A stretch of 15,071 bases of DNA from Lactifluus volemus (GCA_022376515.1 WTXI01000565.1:1-15071), one strand, 5' to 3'. Shown: positions 1-8,890, counted from the first letter of the stretch. Translations and numbers: made by a program. The notes: generated by a model from the sequence alone, not told the origin.

Positions 1-611
1 GGTAATCGGTGTAGGTTGCGGAGGGGTTCTAAAGAATTCAAAGGGCCGGAAGGGATGCCACGTAGTCAAAGTAGACAGGCTTGGTCAGGAAATGCACAAG
101 GCATGCCACGGAGCAGGATAATGGAGCCGGACAGTCCAGCATCCATACAACCCAGTGGGCTGCGAGGGAAGACGATGCAGGGATCGTGATGGACAATCGG
201 CGGTAAAGTCAGGGATTCAGAGGCGCTTGTCATTAATTCAATGTCCAGTCTCCATAACAGGAGGCGAAACGATTGTGGCGCAGATTTGTCGTAATTCTCT
301 TCGCTGTGTCTCCGTGCCTGTCAAACGAAGCGCGGTTATCAATCAACAGGTTTTAGAGCGTGATAGAGAAAGGTGCAAGAACACTGGCAGCTCCGGCGCT
401 GGAGCTGTTCTTGCACCTTTTCCTGTCAATGACGATCCAGTACTTTGTCTAAATAGCGTTCGATGACGATGGCAAACTGAAAGACCTCCGAGTCCAGGCA
501 ATACGCTAGGTCTCATACGTGGACTGACTCCGTGGTGGCGAGCTTCGTGGGACTATTTTCAGGCAGCATTGTCATCTTTGCCTTCATGCCTTAACACTCA
601 TAACTTTCCCT
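1..611. other. Upstream region of receptor gene A, no convincing gene
   Basis: This is the 5' flank of the + strand receptor gene. It aligns with 7071-7632 but carries about 100 extra bases near 55-165, including a near-repeat of a 'gatgccacg' / 'catgccacg' motif. It contains the hairpin at 369-420. A 103-codon frame at 155-466 keeps partial amino-acid similarity to copy B but is not supported as a gene (see findings). No clear TATA or CCAAT element was seen close to the ATG at 612. Confidence 0.6.
369..420. repeat. Long perfect hairpin (15-bp stem) upstream of receptor A
   Basis: The left arm 369-383 (AAAGGTGCAAGAACA) is perfectly complementary to the right arm 406-420 (TGTTCTTGCACCTTT). 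Inside lies a second, GC-rich pairing of GCTCC with GGAGC around a GGCGCT loop, separated by a small left-side bulge. The structure is about 52 nt long. Copy B keeps the inner palindrome but has lost most of the left outer arm. It could be an inverted-repeat relic, a small-RNA precursor or a replication-generated palindrome; the sequence alone does not decide. Confidence 0.75.
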
Positions 612-3600
612 ATGTCTCACACTCCAATTCCGACACCCTCAGCATCCAATTTCCGACCTATTTTCGATGCTGCCCTGATCAATATAAAGGAAGACAAGGA
701 ACGACCTTCTTGCCCACCAGCTCACAGTACAACTGGAAGATTGCGATTCCCCTGGCGCTATCCTCGACTTACTTAATAAACAGTACAATATTCAACAGTT
801 CATTCAATCTCGGAGCGATATTGGAAGCTCTAAACAATGGCTCAACACCACTGTTACTGTTCTATGCGCACTTTCCGGCACCCTTGGCCGGGTGTTGCCA
901 TGGTGAATCTTCAGATCCGTCCCGTCAAGGATCTGCCCTCTAACATTCGGACTCGAGGTATTCTCACCAGCAAAAGTGATTTTTGCTGGAATTGGTGTCT
1001 TACTCGTGGTGTGTGGTACCCTTCATTCGTACAGTCAATCTGACCATAAGTCTATAGGCAGCCAAGGATGTCGGCGCAAGCCAAGACTCCCTCGTTGATC
1101 TTTTCGACCGAATCGAAACCTTTTCGGACGTCTCGAGATCTACGTCGATGTTCGACTGACTGAAGCGATGAAGAATGTGAATGCGAAGATAATGGCGGAG
1201 ATTATTGGAATCCTGGCTATTGCGACGAAGGAGATCAGACAAGGATGGGGGAGTGAGTTGATCTCTTGTAGAGTTGTCACTTCAAGTTGACTGACTGTTT
1301 TCAGAGAAATTCCTAATGAAGCTGTGCGGAAAGACGAATATTGAAGATTCGCTGAAAAGGATGGAAAGATTGTCAAATGATGAGGCTCTAACTGCAACTG
1401 TGCAAGTCCTGGAAGCTACGGGCAGCATGGACAATAAAATGGAACAGGTGGTTGATGGTGCGCAACGTATATTTCGACTAGTCTAGTGCTAATAATGGGT
1501 CATAGGTATAAGGGAAACGACGTTAGCAACGCAACAGGTTGGGAACGATCTTGGAGATCTGAGACACTGGCTAGAGTCTCAAAATGCCACTGCCAGTGAA
1601 CATCAGTTACGCGAATCGTTTTACCAGTGGCTTTCCCCTCCAGATCCTTCCATCAATTATAACACTGCCCGAGACGCTCACCACGATGGCACTGCGGTGT
1701 GGTTCACTCAAGGCCAGACCTTTCAGGATTGGAAAGCATCCAGTTCTGGGTCCTTACTCTGGATTCATGGAAAACGTACATATGTTCTTTCATCAGTAAC
1801 TTTGCTGTTGCTAATCTCTCCTTTATGACTTGATAGCCGGATCCGGAAAAACGATCCTTAGGTGCGTCGCTATCTGACTGACTGTCTTTCAACCAAGTCA
1901 TATTTTCGACCAGCTCTGCGATCGTCAATGACTTCAATCAGTCCCTCGACACCAGGCCGTCTCACATGGTGTATTTTTTCTTCGACTTCAAAGATGCTGC
2001 GAAGCAAGATATTCGCGCCTTGCAAACTTCTCTCCTCGTCCAGCTCTGTCGTCAATCGGAGCTTTGCTTCAAGGCCCTTTTCGACTTGTACTCCACGCAC
2101 GATCAGGGCAAAAAACAACCCAGTGAAACTGTGCTTTCACATTGCCTCAAAAGCATGTTTCGGGTCCTGGGACAAGTCCCAATCTATCTTATTATCGACG
2201 CTCTCGACGAATGCCCCAATATTTCCAAGTCAATCGGGGTGCCTCAGTCGCGTCAAAAGGTCCTGAGGTTTCTTAAGGAACTCGTCGAGCTACAGCTTCC
2301 AAACTTGTATATATGTGTAACAAGCCGCCCAGAGCTTGATATACGACATTCTCTTGAACAATTCGCACGTCCCAAGCTGTCTCTGCACGACCAAGACGGA
2401 CAGAAGCAAGATATTGCCGAATATGTTCGCTCGGTGATTCATACGAACAATGAGCTGGTGATGAAGAACTGGAGACAAGCGTTTAAAGATCGAGTTATCA
2501 AGACACTCTCTGAAAAAGCTGACGGAATGTACGGATGTCTGTTCATGCTGGTAGCACGTCCTCACGCAGATAATCAGGTTTCGATGGGTTGTATGTCAGC
2601 TGCAAACGCTGAGGGACTGTCCTGCACGCAATGTCGAGCGTGTCCTCAAAGAGTTGCCCGAATCGCTGGACGAGACGTATCTACGTGTTCTGAAGGAAAT
2701 CAAGGGCACGAATCGCGAGGATGCTTATCGCCTTTTCCAATGTCTCGTAGTGGCCACCCGACCACTTCGCGTTGAGGAACTCGGCGAAGTCCTCGCGGTT
2801 GACTTCGATAGTGGTGAAGGGATTCCGATGTTGAACCCAGACTGGCGATGGGAAGATCAAGAAGAGGCTCTTCAAGCGGCATGTTCCAGCATGATTGCCA
2901 TTGTCGAGATAGACTCGCACCATTCACGGGTCGTTCAATTCTCGCATTTCTCAGTGAAGGAGTTCCTTACCTCTCCTCGTCTTGCCGATTCAAGTCCGGA
3001 TGTTTCCCGCTATCATGTTTCCCTGGAGCCCGCGCACAAGACCCTCGCACAATCTTGCCTAGGTGTCCTGTTGCATTTTCCCGGAGTCGACCAGGCTTAC
3101 GAAGATAAGGCCGACTCGGAGTATAAAGAAAAAGTTATGGACGACCTTCCACTGGCTGAATATGCGGCTCGATACTGGGTCGACCATGCGCAATTCGGGA
3201 ATGTGTCGTCCGGGATATGGAACGGACTGCAACTTCTTTTTGATCCCACCAAGTTGCATTTTTCGGCGTGGCTCCGTTTCTACAACATAGACACTCAACC
3301 CCCTGGTGGTTCCTTTTTCCAGTATTTCTCAAACCTATACACCCACCGCGAACTGGCTTCCCCCCTATATTACGCCGCACTCTGTGGATTTCGTGACCTC
3401 GCAGAGGACCTCATTGTCAGACATCTACAAGATGTGAATGCCGATGGCGGATGGTATCGGATACCCCTGGTGGCTGCATTGGCAGGCAAACACTTTCATG
3501 TCGCACAGCTACTCTATGACCACGGCGCAAAGGTTGACGCTCGAGGCTCCTATAAAAAAACACCACTGCATGGGATAACGATACATGGCGACACTGAAAT

Positions 3601-4051
3601 TGTGCAGTGGCTACTCAGTCATGGTGCGGATACGAATATCCAGGACTTAAGTGGTTGGACTCCACTACATTATGCTGCTGAATGGGGGAATTTCGAGGCA
3701 GCTCAATTACTAGCGAAACATAATGCAGACGTCGCGGTTAAGAATATCGACGGCGAAATCCCATTGCACAGAGCATCGAAGCATGGTTCTGTCGATGTGG
3801 CTCGGTTATTGCTTGTCAAGGGCGCAGATGTAAACGCGCGGAGTAACAATGGTTCGACCCCGTTACATCTGGCTTCTTCCCCAACGGCGTTCGGAGAAGA
3901 ACGGGAGGGGAAATGCGCAGTCGCATGCGTATTACTCGAGCATGGAGCGGACATACGGGCGGTCAATATTTATCGCAGGACGGCATTACAAGTTGTAGAT
4001 AAAGGTCATGAGGACATGATCAAACTTCTCTCAGAGCACGTTGCTGAGTAG
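612..4051 (+). CDS. NACHT-ankyrin STAND (fungal NLR-like) receptor, copy A; Goodbye domain frameshifted
   Basis: Eight exons: 612-902, 958-1008, 1058-1252, 1305-1457, 1506-1775, 1837-1861, 1914-2528 and 2578-4051, separated by GT-AG introns of 48-61 nt. With frames restored the protein would be about 1025 aa. Order: Goodbye-type N-terminal domain (about 12-135), linker, NACHT with Walker A GKPGSGKT (about 320-330) and Walker B YLIIDALDEC (about 420-430), TSRPE sensor-like motif, winged-helix region (FSHFSVKEFL), then about seven ankyrin repeats (PLHYAAEWGN, GADVNAR types) to the C-terminus. Family members are ATP-dependent switches thought to act in non-self recognition and cell death; the ligand is unknown. 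Damage: net loss of 2 nt near 685, 1 nt near 893 and 1 nt near 1122, giving an early TAA at about 777. Exons 4-8 are fully open, and an in-frame ATG at 1316 could give an 841-aa NACHT-ankyrin protein. The gene converges with the Nudix gene. Confidence 0.85.
1837..1861 (+). other. 25-nt micro-exon encoding the Walker A core (receptor A)
   Basis: The exon reads cc-gga-tcc-gga-aaa-acg-atc-ctt-ag and supplies P-G-S-G-K-T-I-L. It lies between a 61-nt intron (1776-1836, donor GTACAT, acceptor TGATAG) and a 52-nt intron (1862-1913, donor GTGCGT, acceptor GACCAG). The upstream junction is phase 1, inside the codon after Gly-Lys, and the downstream junction is phase 2. Splicing restores IHGKPGSGKTILSSAIV, the pattern expected for fungal NACHT proteins. 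Reading through the second intron meets a stop. The same micro-exon exists in copy B. Confidence 0.8.
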
Positions 4052-4098
4052 TATGTGTGACACTACAGCCCATCACAACCTTTACTGACAGCGCTCAG
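4051..4098 (+). other. Probable 48-nt intron at the receptor A stop codon
   Basis: The donor GTATGT starts at the last base of the TAG stop (4049-4051), a CTGAC branch-like motif lies near 4084, and the acceptor CTCAG ends at 4098. If spliced, 'ta' joins 'g' of the next exon and recreates TAG, so the protein end is unchanged. Copy B has an intron-like stretch of identical length with the same sites just after its stop (11142-11189). This is inferred from the conserved signals only. Confidence 0.5.
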
Positions 4099-4463
4099 GC
4101 TACCTCCCATCCCCTACCTCACATTACGTACACTGGCGTCCCAACCCTATTATGATACGGTGGACCACGTTCCACACGTTGACGAGCGCGTCTGTTACTG
4201 TACTACTAGTAGTGGTTGTAAACATTTGCGCCATCTAAATGCATATCTAAAAAAGTGTACTGTTGCGCTCCGAGTACGTCTGTGATAGGGATCCGATGTC
4301 GCTCGCCATCGCATTTTGTATTGATACTAAACTTTACATTCACCTGATAAACATTACCCACCCAATGGCCGTGCTGATTTGTGGTCATCCATGGTCAGAC
4401 GGGATCACTTGGATGATCATAAACCACTGCATTCCCACCAAACTCACAAACTCTATGAGTGCA
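4052..4463. other. Convergent intergenic spacer (receptor A / Nudix A 3' ends)
   Basis: The + strand receptor and the - strand Nudix gene end towards each other here, so the spacer should hold both 3' untranslated regions and polyadenylation sites. It is collinear with 11140-11622. A 12-nt perfect palindrome, ACTACTAGTAGT, lies at 4202-4213. No gene was recognised; small frames in it are not shared with copy B. Confidence 0.6.
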
Positions 4464-5571
4464 TCACCCTATTCTTGTACGTACATTTATGAGAAACGAC
4501 CCTGATGTTTGAGTATCTATCAGGCCAACACAGTTCCGGTTGATGCAAGGTTTACAAGTAAGGGCTGCCTGAGAGCAAGCCGAGATAGCCTGTTGGACAT
4601 CGTCGAAGGATTTCAACTGGCCTGGTCCCCACCTCTCAAATGCAGCATCGCGAGCGTACGCAATCTTCGCAATCTCCATCTAATTTCCACCGTCAGCCAA
4701 CCGCACAAAAGCAGGTAAGGACAGGGAAATGAGAAGTAGCCTACGAGGATGTCTGCCGTCAACCCTTTCACTGGCCAGGCTGTCCTCCGGAAGCGGTGCA
4801 GGCGGTAAATACTCCCTAGCCAGAGGGCGTCCGTGAAGTTCTGAGTAAAGGCGATAACCATAAGAATGAGAAAAGGAATAACTGAAGGACGCTACAATGA
4901 GGGACACACATGGAGTTCCTCCTCGTAAGGCCAATGCTCGCTATCCAGCGGTACGAGTGCCTCTCTGCGGCCAGTTCAGAATCGAGCAGGACCTCGAGCA
5001 GATGGTCAAATATATGTGCCACCTCACCGGGAGCAGCGCGCAGCTCCTCCTGAACGGAGAGGTCATCGAGAATCGCCACTACGGGAGTGGCCACTATCAT
5101 GTACCACGAGATGAATGGAAGGAGGGTGCAACGGGTGTGGACATGCTGGGAGCACAAAAAAATATATTCGTGGCATGAAGGGTGGGTGGATGGATGGAAG
5201 AAAGGAAAAGGCTCACTGCCGTTTCGACGACCCCCAGCGTCCACTTTGTCCATTTTCCCTCCGGGTAGAGCGGTCTGCCCCAGATGAGGAGCGCAAAATT
5301 CCTTCGAGCGGGTGGTCAGAAGCACGCGTACTAGTAGCTCGCCTGCGCGTTCATACAACAGAACCAGCACTGCGATGAGCTTCGAAATGGGTAGGTCCGC
5401 ATATCTAGGGGGCGCGATTCGGGTTCAAAATTTAGAAGGTTGAAAAGGAAGTCGTCGCGAATTCGAAGAGAATGAACGTACGCGTTGAAGGATCCAGGCG
5501 AATGAGCGAGCACTCGCTAGATGAACTCTTATGAATGAGTGCGGCGGAGCTGAGTCGCAGATGCCGAAGAC
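4464..5571 (-). pseudogene. Nudix hydrolase (CoA diphosphatase type) pseudogene, copy A
   Basis: Remnant exons can be followed on the - strand by alignment to copy B: the first near 5571-5511, then 5404-5217, 5145-4910, 4840-4745 and 4679-4464. The second exon still shows LLTTRSKE and LGQTALPGGKMDK, the conserved region before the Nudix helix of PCD1/NUDT7-like enzymes. Later exons keep VATPVVAILDD, GSIYRLHRFR and IAYARDAAFERW. It is clearly broken. The first exon has an in-frame TAG just before LAHSP and no equivalent start ATG. One extra G shifts the frame at the end of exon 2. Exon 3 starts at HVHT, lacking the part of copy B that encodes REANEEVALP, which supplies the catalytic glutamates of the Nudix box. 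Another base is lost before the SEHWPYEEEL-like stretch. No active enzyme is expected. Confidence 0.85.
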
Positions 5572-5581
5572 GGGTCGAGGT

Positions 5582-5750
5582 GTACGTTTGATTGTTGGTT
5601 GTTGTGAAGTTTGTTATCATTGGGCTTTCAGGGATTGTGTTACCCTCGGGCTAATTTCACTTCCGTTCCATGTTACCCGGTCTGTGACTTCTAAACCCAG
5701 AAATTTTGACTGGGAGATCCTCGTCCCGTCTGTCGGTCAGACACCTGACC
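5582..5750. other. Intergenic block inverted relative to copy B
   Basis: This spacer between the Nudix and coiled-coil genes does not align directly with copy B but matches the reverse complement of 12846-13071. Shared words are TTGTTGTGAA (5599-5608), GTTACCCT (5639-5646), TTTCACTTCC (5655-5664) and GAGATCCTC (5714-5722). They occur in the opposite order and strand in B at 13059-13050, 13001-12994, 12991-12982 and 12911-12903. Flanking sequence on both sides remains collinear. The left edge begins with GTAC. Confidence 0.8.
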
Positions 5751-5778
5751 TTACAGCTCAGACCAATGAAGAGTATAT

Positions 5779-6835
5779 TATCGTAAAACACAAGTCATCA
5801 TCTCCGCACACCACCACCAGTACGTCCTCTTGTCCTTCTTGGCGGCGTCGATGGCAGTGGAGTTGCACTTCTTCCTCACCCTCATCGCCCCCTCCTAGGC
5901 CTTCGACAGTTCCAGCGCCCACGTATACGGGGATACCTCCACCGGCACCGTGCGCAGGTCCACCAGCCGGCCCAACCTCAGTGTACGCAGCCGGCGACTT
6001 GACTTTTACAGCACCTCTTCCTCCGGCTATTCAGCGGCACCTATGGGTACGTGGGGAAGAGTGGGAGGCAACGGTTTATCAAATACTTGCTCAGGATCCC
6101 CATCCGTAGTGAGCGATATCGTCACGTCCGTCCCATCCACAGAACTCGAAGGCCACGCTCATACCGTATATGAGGCGGAGACATCAAATGTCCTGCTTCT
6201 GGCTGGCTCTGGCTCTGAGACTGAAACCGAGAAGAGCTGGTGTTTGTAAAGGAAGAGTCTGCCGAGCGAGGAAGTGGGAACAATAATCGACGCTTGATAG
6301 GCTGCATGCCTTCCTTCGTCTGCGTCACCGACGTTCGCTTCTAGCATTTGAACTGAGCCGTCGACTGGGCGTGGTGGCCGCTGCATACCTGCAACAACAA
6401 ACGAGTTGTCGGCAAAAGTCGCACGGAGAGTGGGTCTTCTATAACTACCGGACAGCTTCCTTATTCGTACGGACTTTATAACCTGACGCCATCTTGGCTG
6501 CGGTTCCGCAAATGGTAGGTTGTCCGATTCGCTTTGCCCTAGATGGACCGTTGATCGGAGCCTCAAATGGAACACTGGAATGCGACTGGTGTTCCAGTGT
6601 CGTAGGTGTGCACGAACGTCAGAAAAGAACTGTTCCGCTGATGCAGGAGTATTCGAGTAAGAACAGGAGGTCTACCTAGTGGTGGTGGTGAAGGTGGTGG
6701 GGGTATGGAGTGAGAATACGAGTAGCTGCGGGGGTCATTTCTGGCCTCCTCGTCAGCCTTCGGGAACAAAAATAATGGACAGATTGTCAACACGAAAAAT
6801 ACAATGGGAAAATTGGACACGAGACGCCCACCTCT
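5779..6835 (-). pseudogene. Truncated copy of the coiled-coil/low-complexity protein gene (copy A)
   Basis: This is a 3' fragment homologous to 13119-14680 on the - strand. Parts of the poly-proline exon and of the serine/glutamine-rich region (RSADSSFTNTSSS, SQSQSQPEAG) can be recognised in scattered frames. About 430 bp corresponding to roughly 13377-13806 of copy B (the DESDDEDDPLAI region) are missing near 5990. The stop codon used in B is changed here. The 5' part with the coiled coil was never included, because the duplication ends at the splice donor near 6830. It contains a short insertion with inverted repeats near 6567-6600. It is almost certainly non-functional. Confidence 0.75.
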
Positions 6836-7070
6836 TTTCTTGCGCGTATAAATCTGGTTGGATATTTTTGATGTTGCAAGGTAAAATCTTATTTACCCTC
6901 CTTGGCCTAGCCAAACTCGACCCCTGAAGTGACAGTGCTTCACATGTTAAGAGATCCACCATGCGCACTGCTAATGACCACTCCGGTAGCACACCATCAC
7001 TGCCGCCATCTGAGACCCGCTAGCCACGGTGCCCAGACACCTCACTAATCGATCCCTCTCTGAATCCTCT
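6836..7070. other. Spacer at the duplication junction
   Basis: These 235 bp separate the truncated third gene of copy A from the first bases matching the window start. They have no partner elsewhere in the window. A small GGTAAA / TTTACC inverted repeat and a TATAAA word near 6848 are visible, without further support as functional sites. If the duplication is a simple head-to-tail event, this is the left end of unit B. Confidence 0.5.
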
Positions 7071-7632
7071 GGTAATCGGCGTATGTTGCGGAGGGCGTTC
7101 TAAAGAGTTCAAAGGACCGGAAGGAATGCTACGGAGCAGGACAGGTTAGGATGGACAATTGGTGGTGAAGCCAGGGACTCAGAGGCGCTTAAGCTTGTCC
7201 TTGACTGAATGTCCGGTCACCGTAACGAGGATGACGGGAAGGGAAGGGGTTGTGGCGCACATTCCTCACGATGCTCTTCGCTGTATCTCTGTGCCTGTCA
7301 AACGAAGCGCGGTCTTCAATCAACAGGTTTTAGGAGCGTGATAGGGGAAAGGTGGCAGCTCCGGCGCCGGAGCTGTTCTCGCACCTTTTCCTGTCAATGA
7401 CGATGGAGCACTTTGTCTAAATAGCGTTCGATCAAGTTGGCCGGGCCGCGCACGCTACTGCAAGCGCGTCTCATCACGTGCACTGACTTGCGCCTATTGA
7501 CCATATCTGGTCACCCAGGGCATATCTTCGTGGGACTATTTCTATCGACATGAGGCAGCAGGCTGATCTATTGTCATCCTTGCCTTTATGCCTTGACACA
7601 CACCGAATCCCCATCGGATTGGCTATATCCCT
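7071..7632. other. Upstream region of receptor gene B, no convincing gene
   Basis: This is the 5' flank of receptor B, homologous to 1-611 but lacking about 100 bp found there. It contains a 20-nt perfect palindrome at 7356-7375, a CACGTG E-box-like hexamer at 7475-7480 that is absent from copy A, and an ATTGG (reverse CCAAT) at 7618-7622 close to the ATG. None of these is proven regulatory. Confidence 0.55.
7356..7375. repeat. 20-nt perfect palindrome upstream of receptor B
   Basis: CAGCTCCGGC is followed directly by its reverse complement GCCGGAGCTG. It corresponds to the inner part of the copy A hairpin at 369-420. Here the outer stem is lost because about 10 nt of the left arm are missing, while the right arm (ttctcgcaccttt) is largely retained. 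Confidence 0.8.
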
Positions 7633-8865
7633 ATGTCGCACACTCCCATCCTGACACCCTCAGCTTCCTCTTCCTCTTCCAATTTCCGATCTATTTTCGA
7701 TGCCGCCCTGAACAAGTATAAAAGGAAGACGAAGAACGACCTTCTTTCCCATCAGCTCACAGTACAACTGGAAGATTGCGACTCCCCTGGCGCTATCCTC
7801 GACTTACTTAATAAACAATACAATATTCAACAGTTCATTCAATCTCGGAGCGATATTGGAAGCTCAAAACAATGGCTCAACACCACTGTTACTGTTCTAT
7901 GCGCACTTTCTGGCACCCTTGGCCAGGGTGTTGGCATGGTGAATCTTCGGATCTGTCCCTTCAAGGATCTGCCTTCTAACATTCGGATCGAGGTATTTTC
8001 ACCAGCAAAAGTGATTTTTGCTGGAATTGGTATCTTCCTCGCAGTATGTTGTTCCCTTGATTGGCACAGTAAAATATGACTCATAAGTCTATAGGCAGCC
8101 AAAAATGTTGGTGCGAGCCAAGACTCCCTGTTGATCTTTTTGACGGAATGAAAACTTTTTCGGACGTCTCGAGATCTACGTTAAAGTTCAACTGACCGAA
8201 GCGATGAAGAACTTGATTGCGAAGATAATGGCTGAAATTCTTGGAATCCTGGCCATTGCGACACAGAGGTCAGAAAAGGATGGGGGAGTGAGTCGATCTC
8301 TCGGCAGAGTTCTCACTTGACTGACCATTCTCAGAGAAATATCTGAGGAAGCTGCTTGGGAAGAACGATATTGAAGATGCGCTGCAAAGACTGGAAATAT
8401 TGTCAAATGATGAGGCTCGAACCGCAACTGTTCAAGTCCTAGAACTACGGACAGCATGGACAATAAAATCGAGCAGGTTGTTGAGGTACGCAACGTGTGT
8501 TTCGACTAGTCTACCGTTAATGATGAGGTTCATGGTCATAGGTATAAGGGAAACGACGTTAGCAACGCAACAGGTTGGGAATGATCTTGGAGATCTGAGA
8601 CACTGGCTAGAGTCTCAAAATGCCACTGCCAGTGAACATCAGTTACGCGAACATTTTACCAGTGGCTTCCCCTCCAGATCCTTCCATCAATTATAACACT
8701 GCCCGAGACGCTTACCACGATGGCACTGCGGTTGGTTCACCAAGGCAGCCTTTCAAGATTGGAAAACATCCGGTTATGGGTCCTTATTCTGGATTAATGG
8801 AAAACGTACATATGTTCTTTGTCCAGCGACTTGCTGTTGCTGATCTCTCCTTTATGACCTGATAG

Positions 8866-8890
8866 CCGGATCCGGAAAAAGCATTCTCAG
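8866..8890 (+). other. 25-nt micro-exon encoding the Walker A core (receptor B)
   Basis: This is the counterpart of 1837-1861, with the same length and phases, encoding P-G-S-G-K-S-I-L. The flanking introns are 8806-8865 (donor GTACAT, acceptor TGATAG) and 8891-8942 (donor GTACGT, acceptor GACCAG). The micro-exon itself is free of frame damage although the exons around it are frameshifted. Confidence 0.8.

Larger units (their letters stand above)
1..6835. repeat. Tandem segmental duplication, copy A (three-gene unit)
   Basis: This block is homologous, in the same order and orientation, to the block starting at 7071. The anchors are 1 with 7071, the receptor starts 612 and 7633, the receptor ends 4051 and 11139, the Nudix ends 4464 and 11623, and the third-gene introns near 6800 and 14640. 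The offset grows from about 7.0 to 7.8 kb because copy A has lost material, chiefly about 430 bp of the third gene. Coding parts look roughly 90% identical by eye and spacers are more diverged. Homology stops near 6835, at the splice donor of the coiled-coil exon of the third gene, so copy A holds only a 3' fragment of that gene. The left edge of the unit may lie outside the window. Confidence 0.9.

Noticed and set aside
569..943. 124-codon + strand frame as the receptor A start
   Set aside because: The true N-terminus begins at the ATG at 612 in a different frame, as shown by alignment with the clean start at 7633 in copy B; this frame is a by-product of the deletions.
1862..2266. Open frame of 134 codons on the + strand
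   Set aside because: It lies in another frame over intron 6 and exon 7 of receptor A; the NACHT motifs are in the overlapping frame.
3703..3966. Minus-strand open frames over the ankyrin region (also 2290-2565, 2681-2923, 3059-3380, 9707-9901 and 10103-10348)
   Set aside because: They are complementary shadows of the receptor coding exons and have no recognisable domain.
4202..4213. ACTACTAGTAGT as a rho-independent type terminator
   Set aside because: This is a eukaryotic locus, the palindrome is short and A+T-rich, and no run of T follows it; it is listed only as a palindrome.
6836..7070. Possible tRNA, promoter or transposon end in the junction spacer
   Set aside because: No cloverleaf, no A/B box pair, no clear terminal repeats or target-site duplication could be seen.
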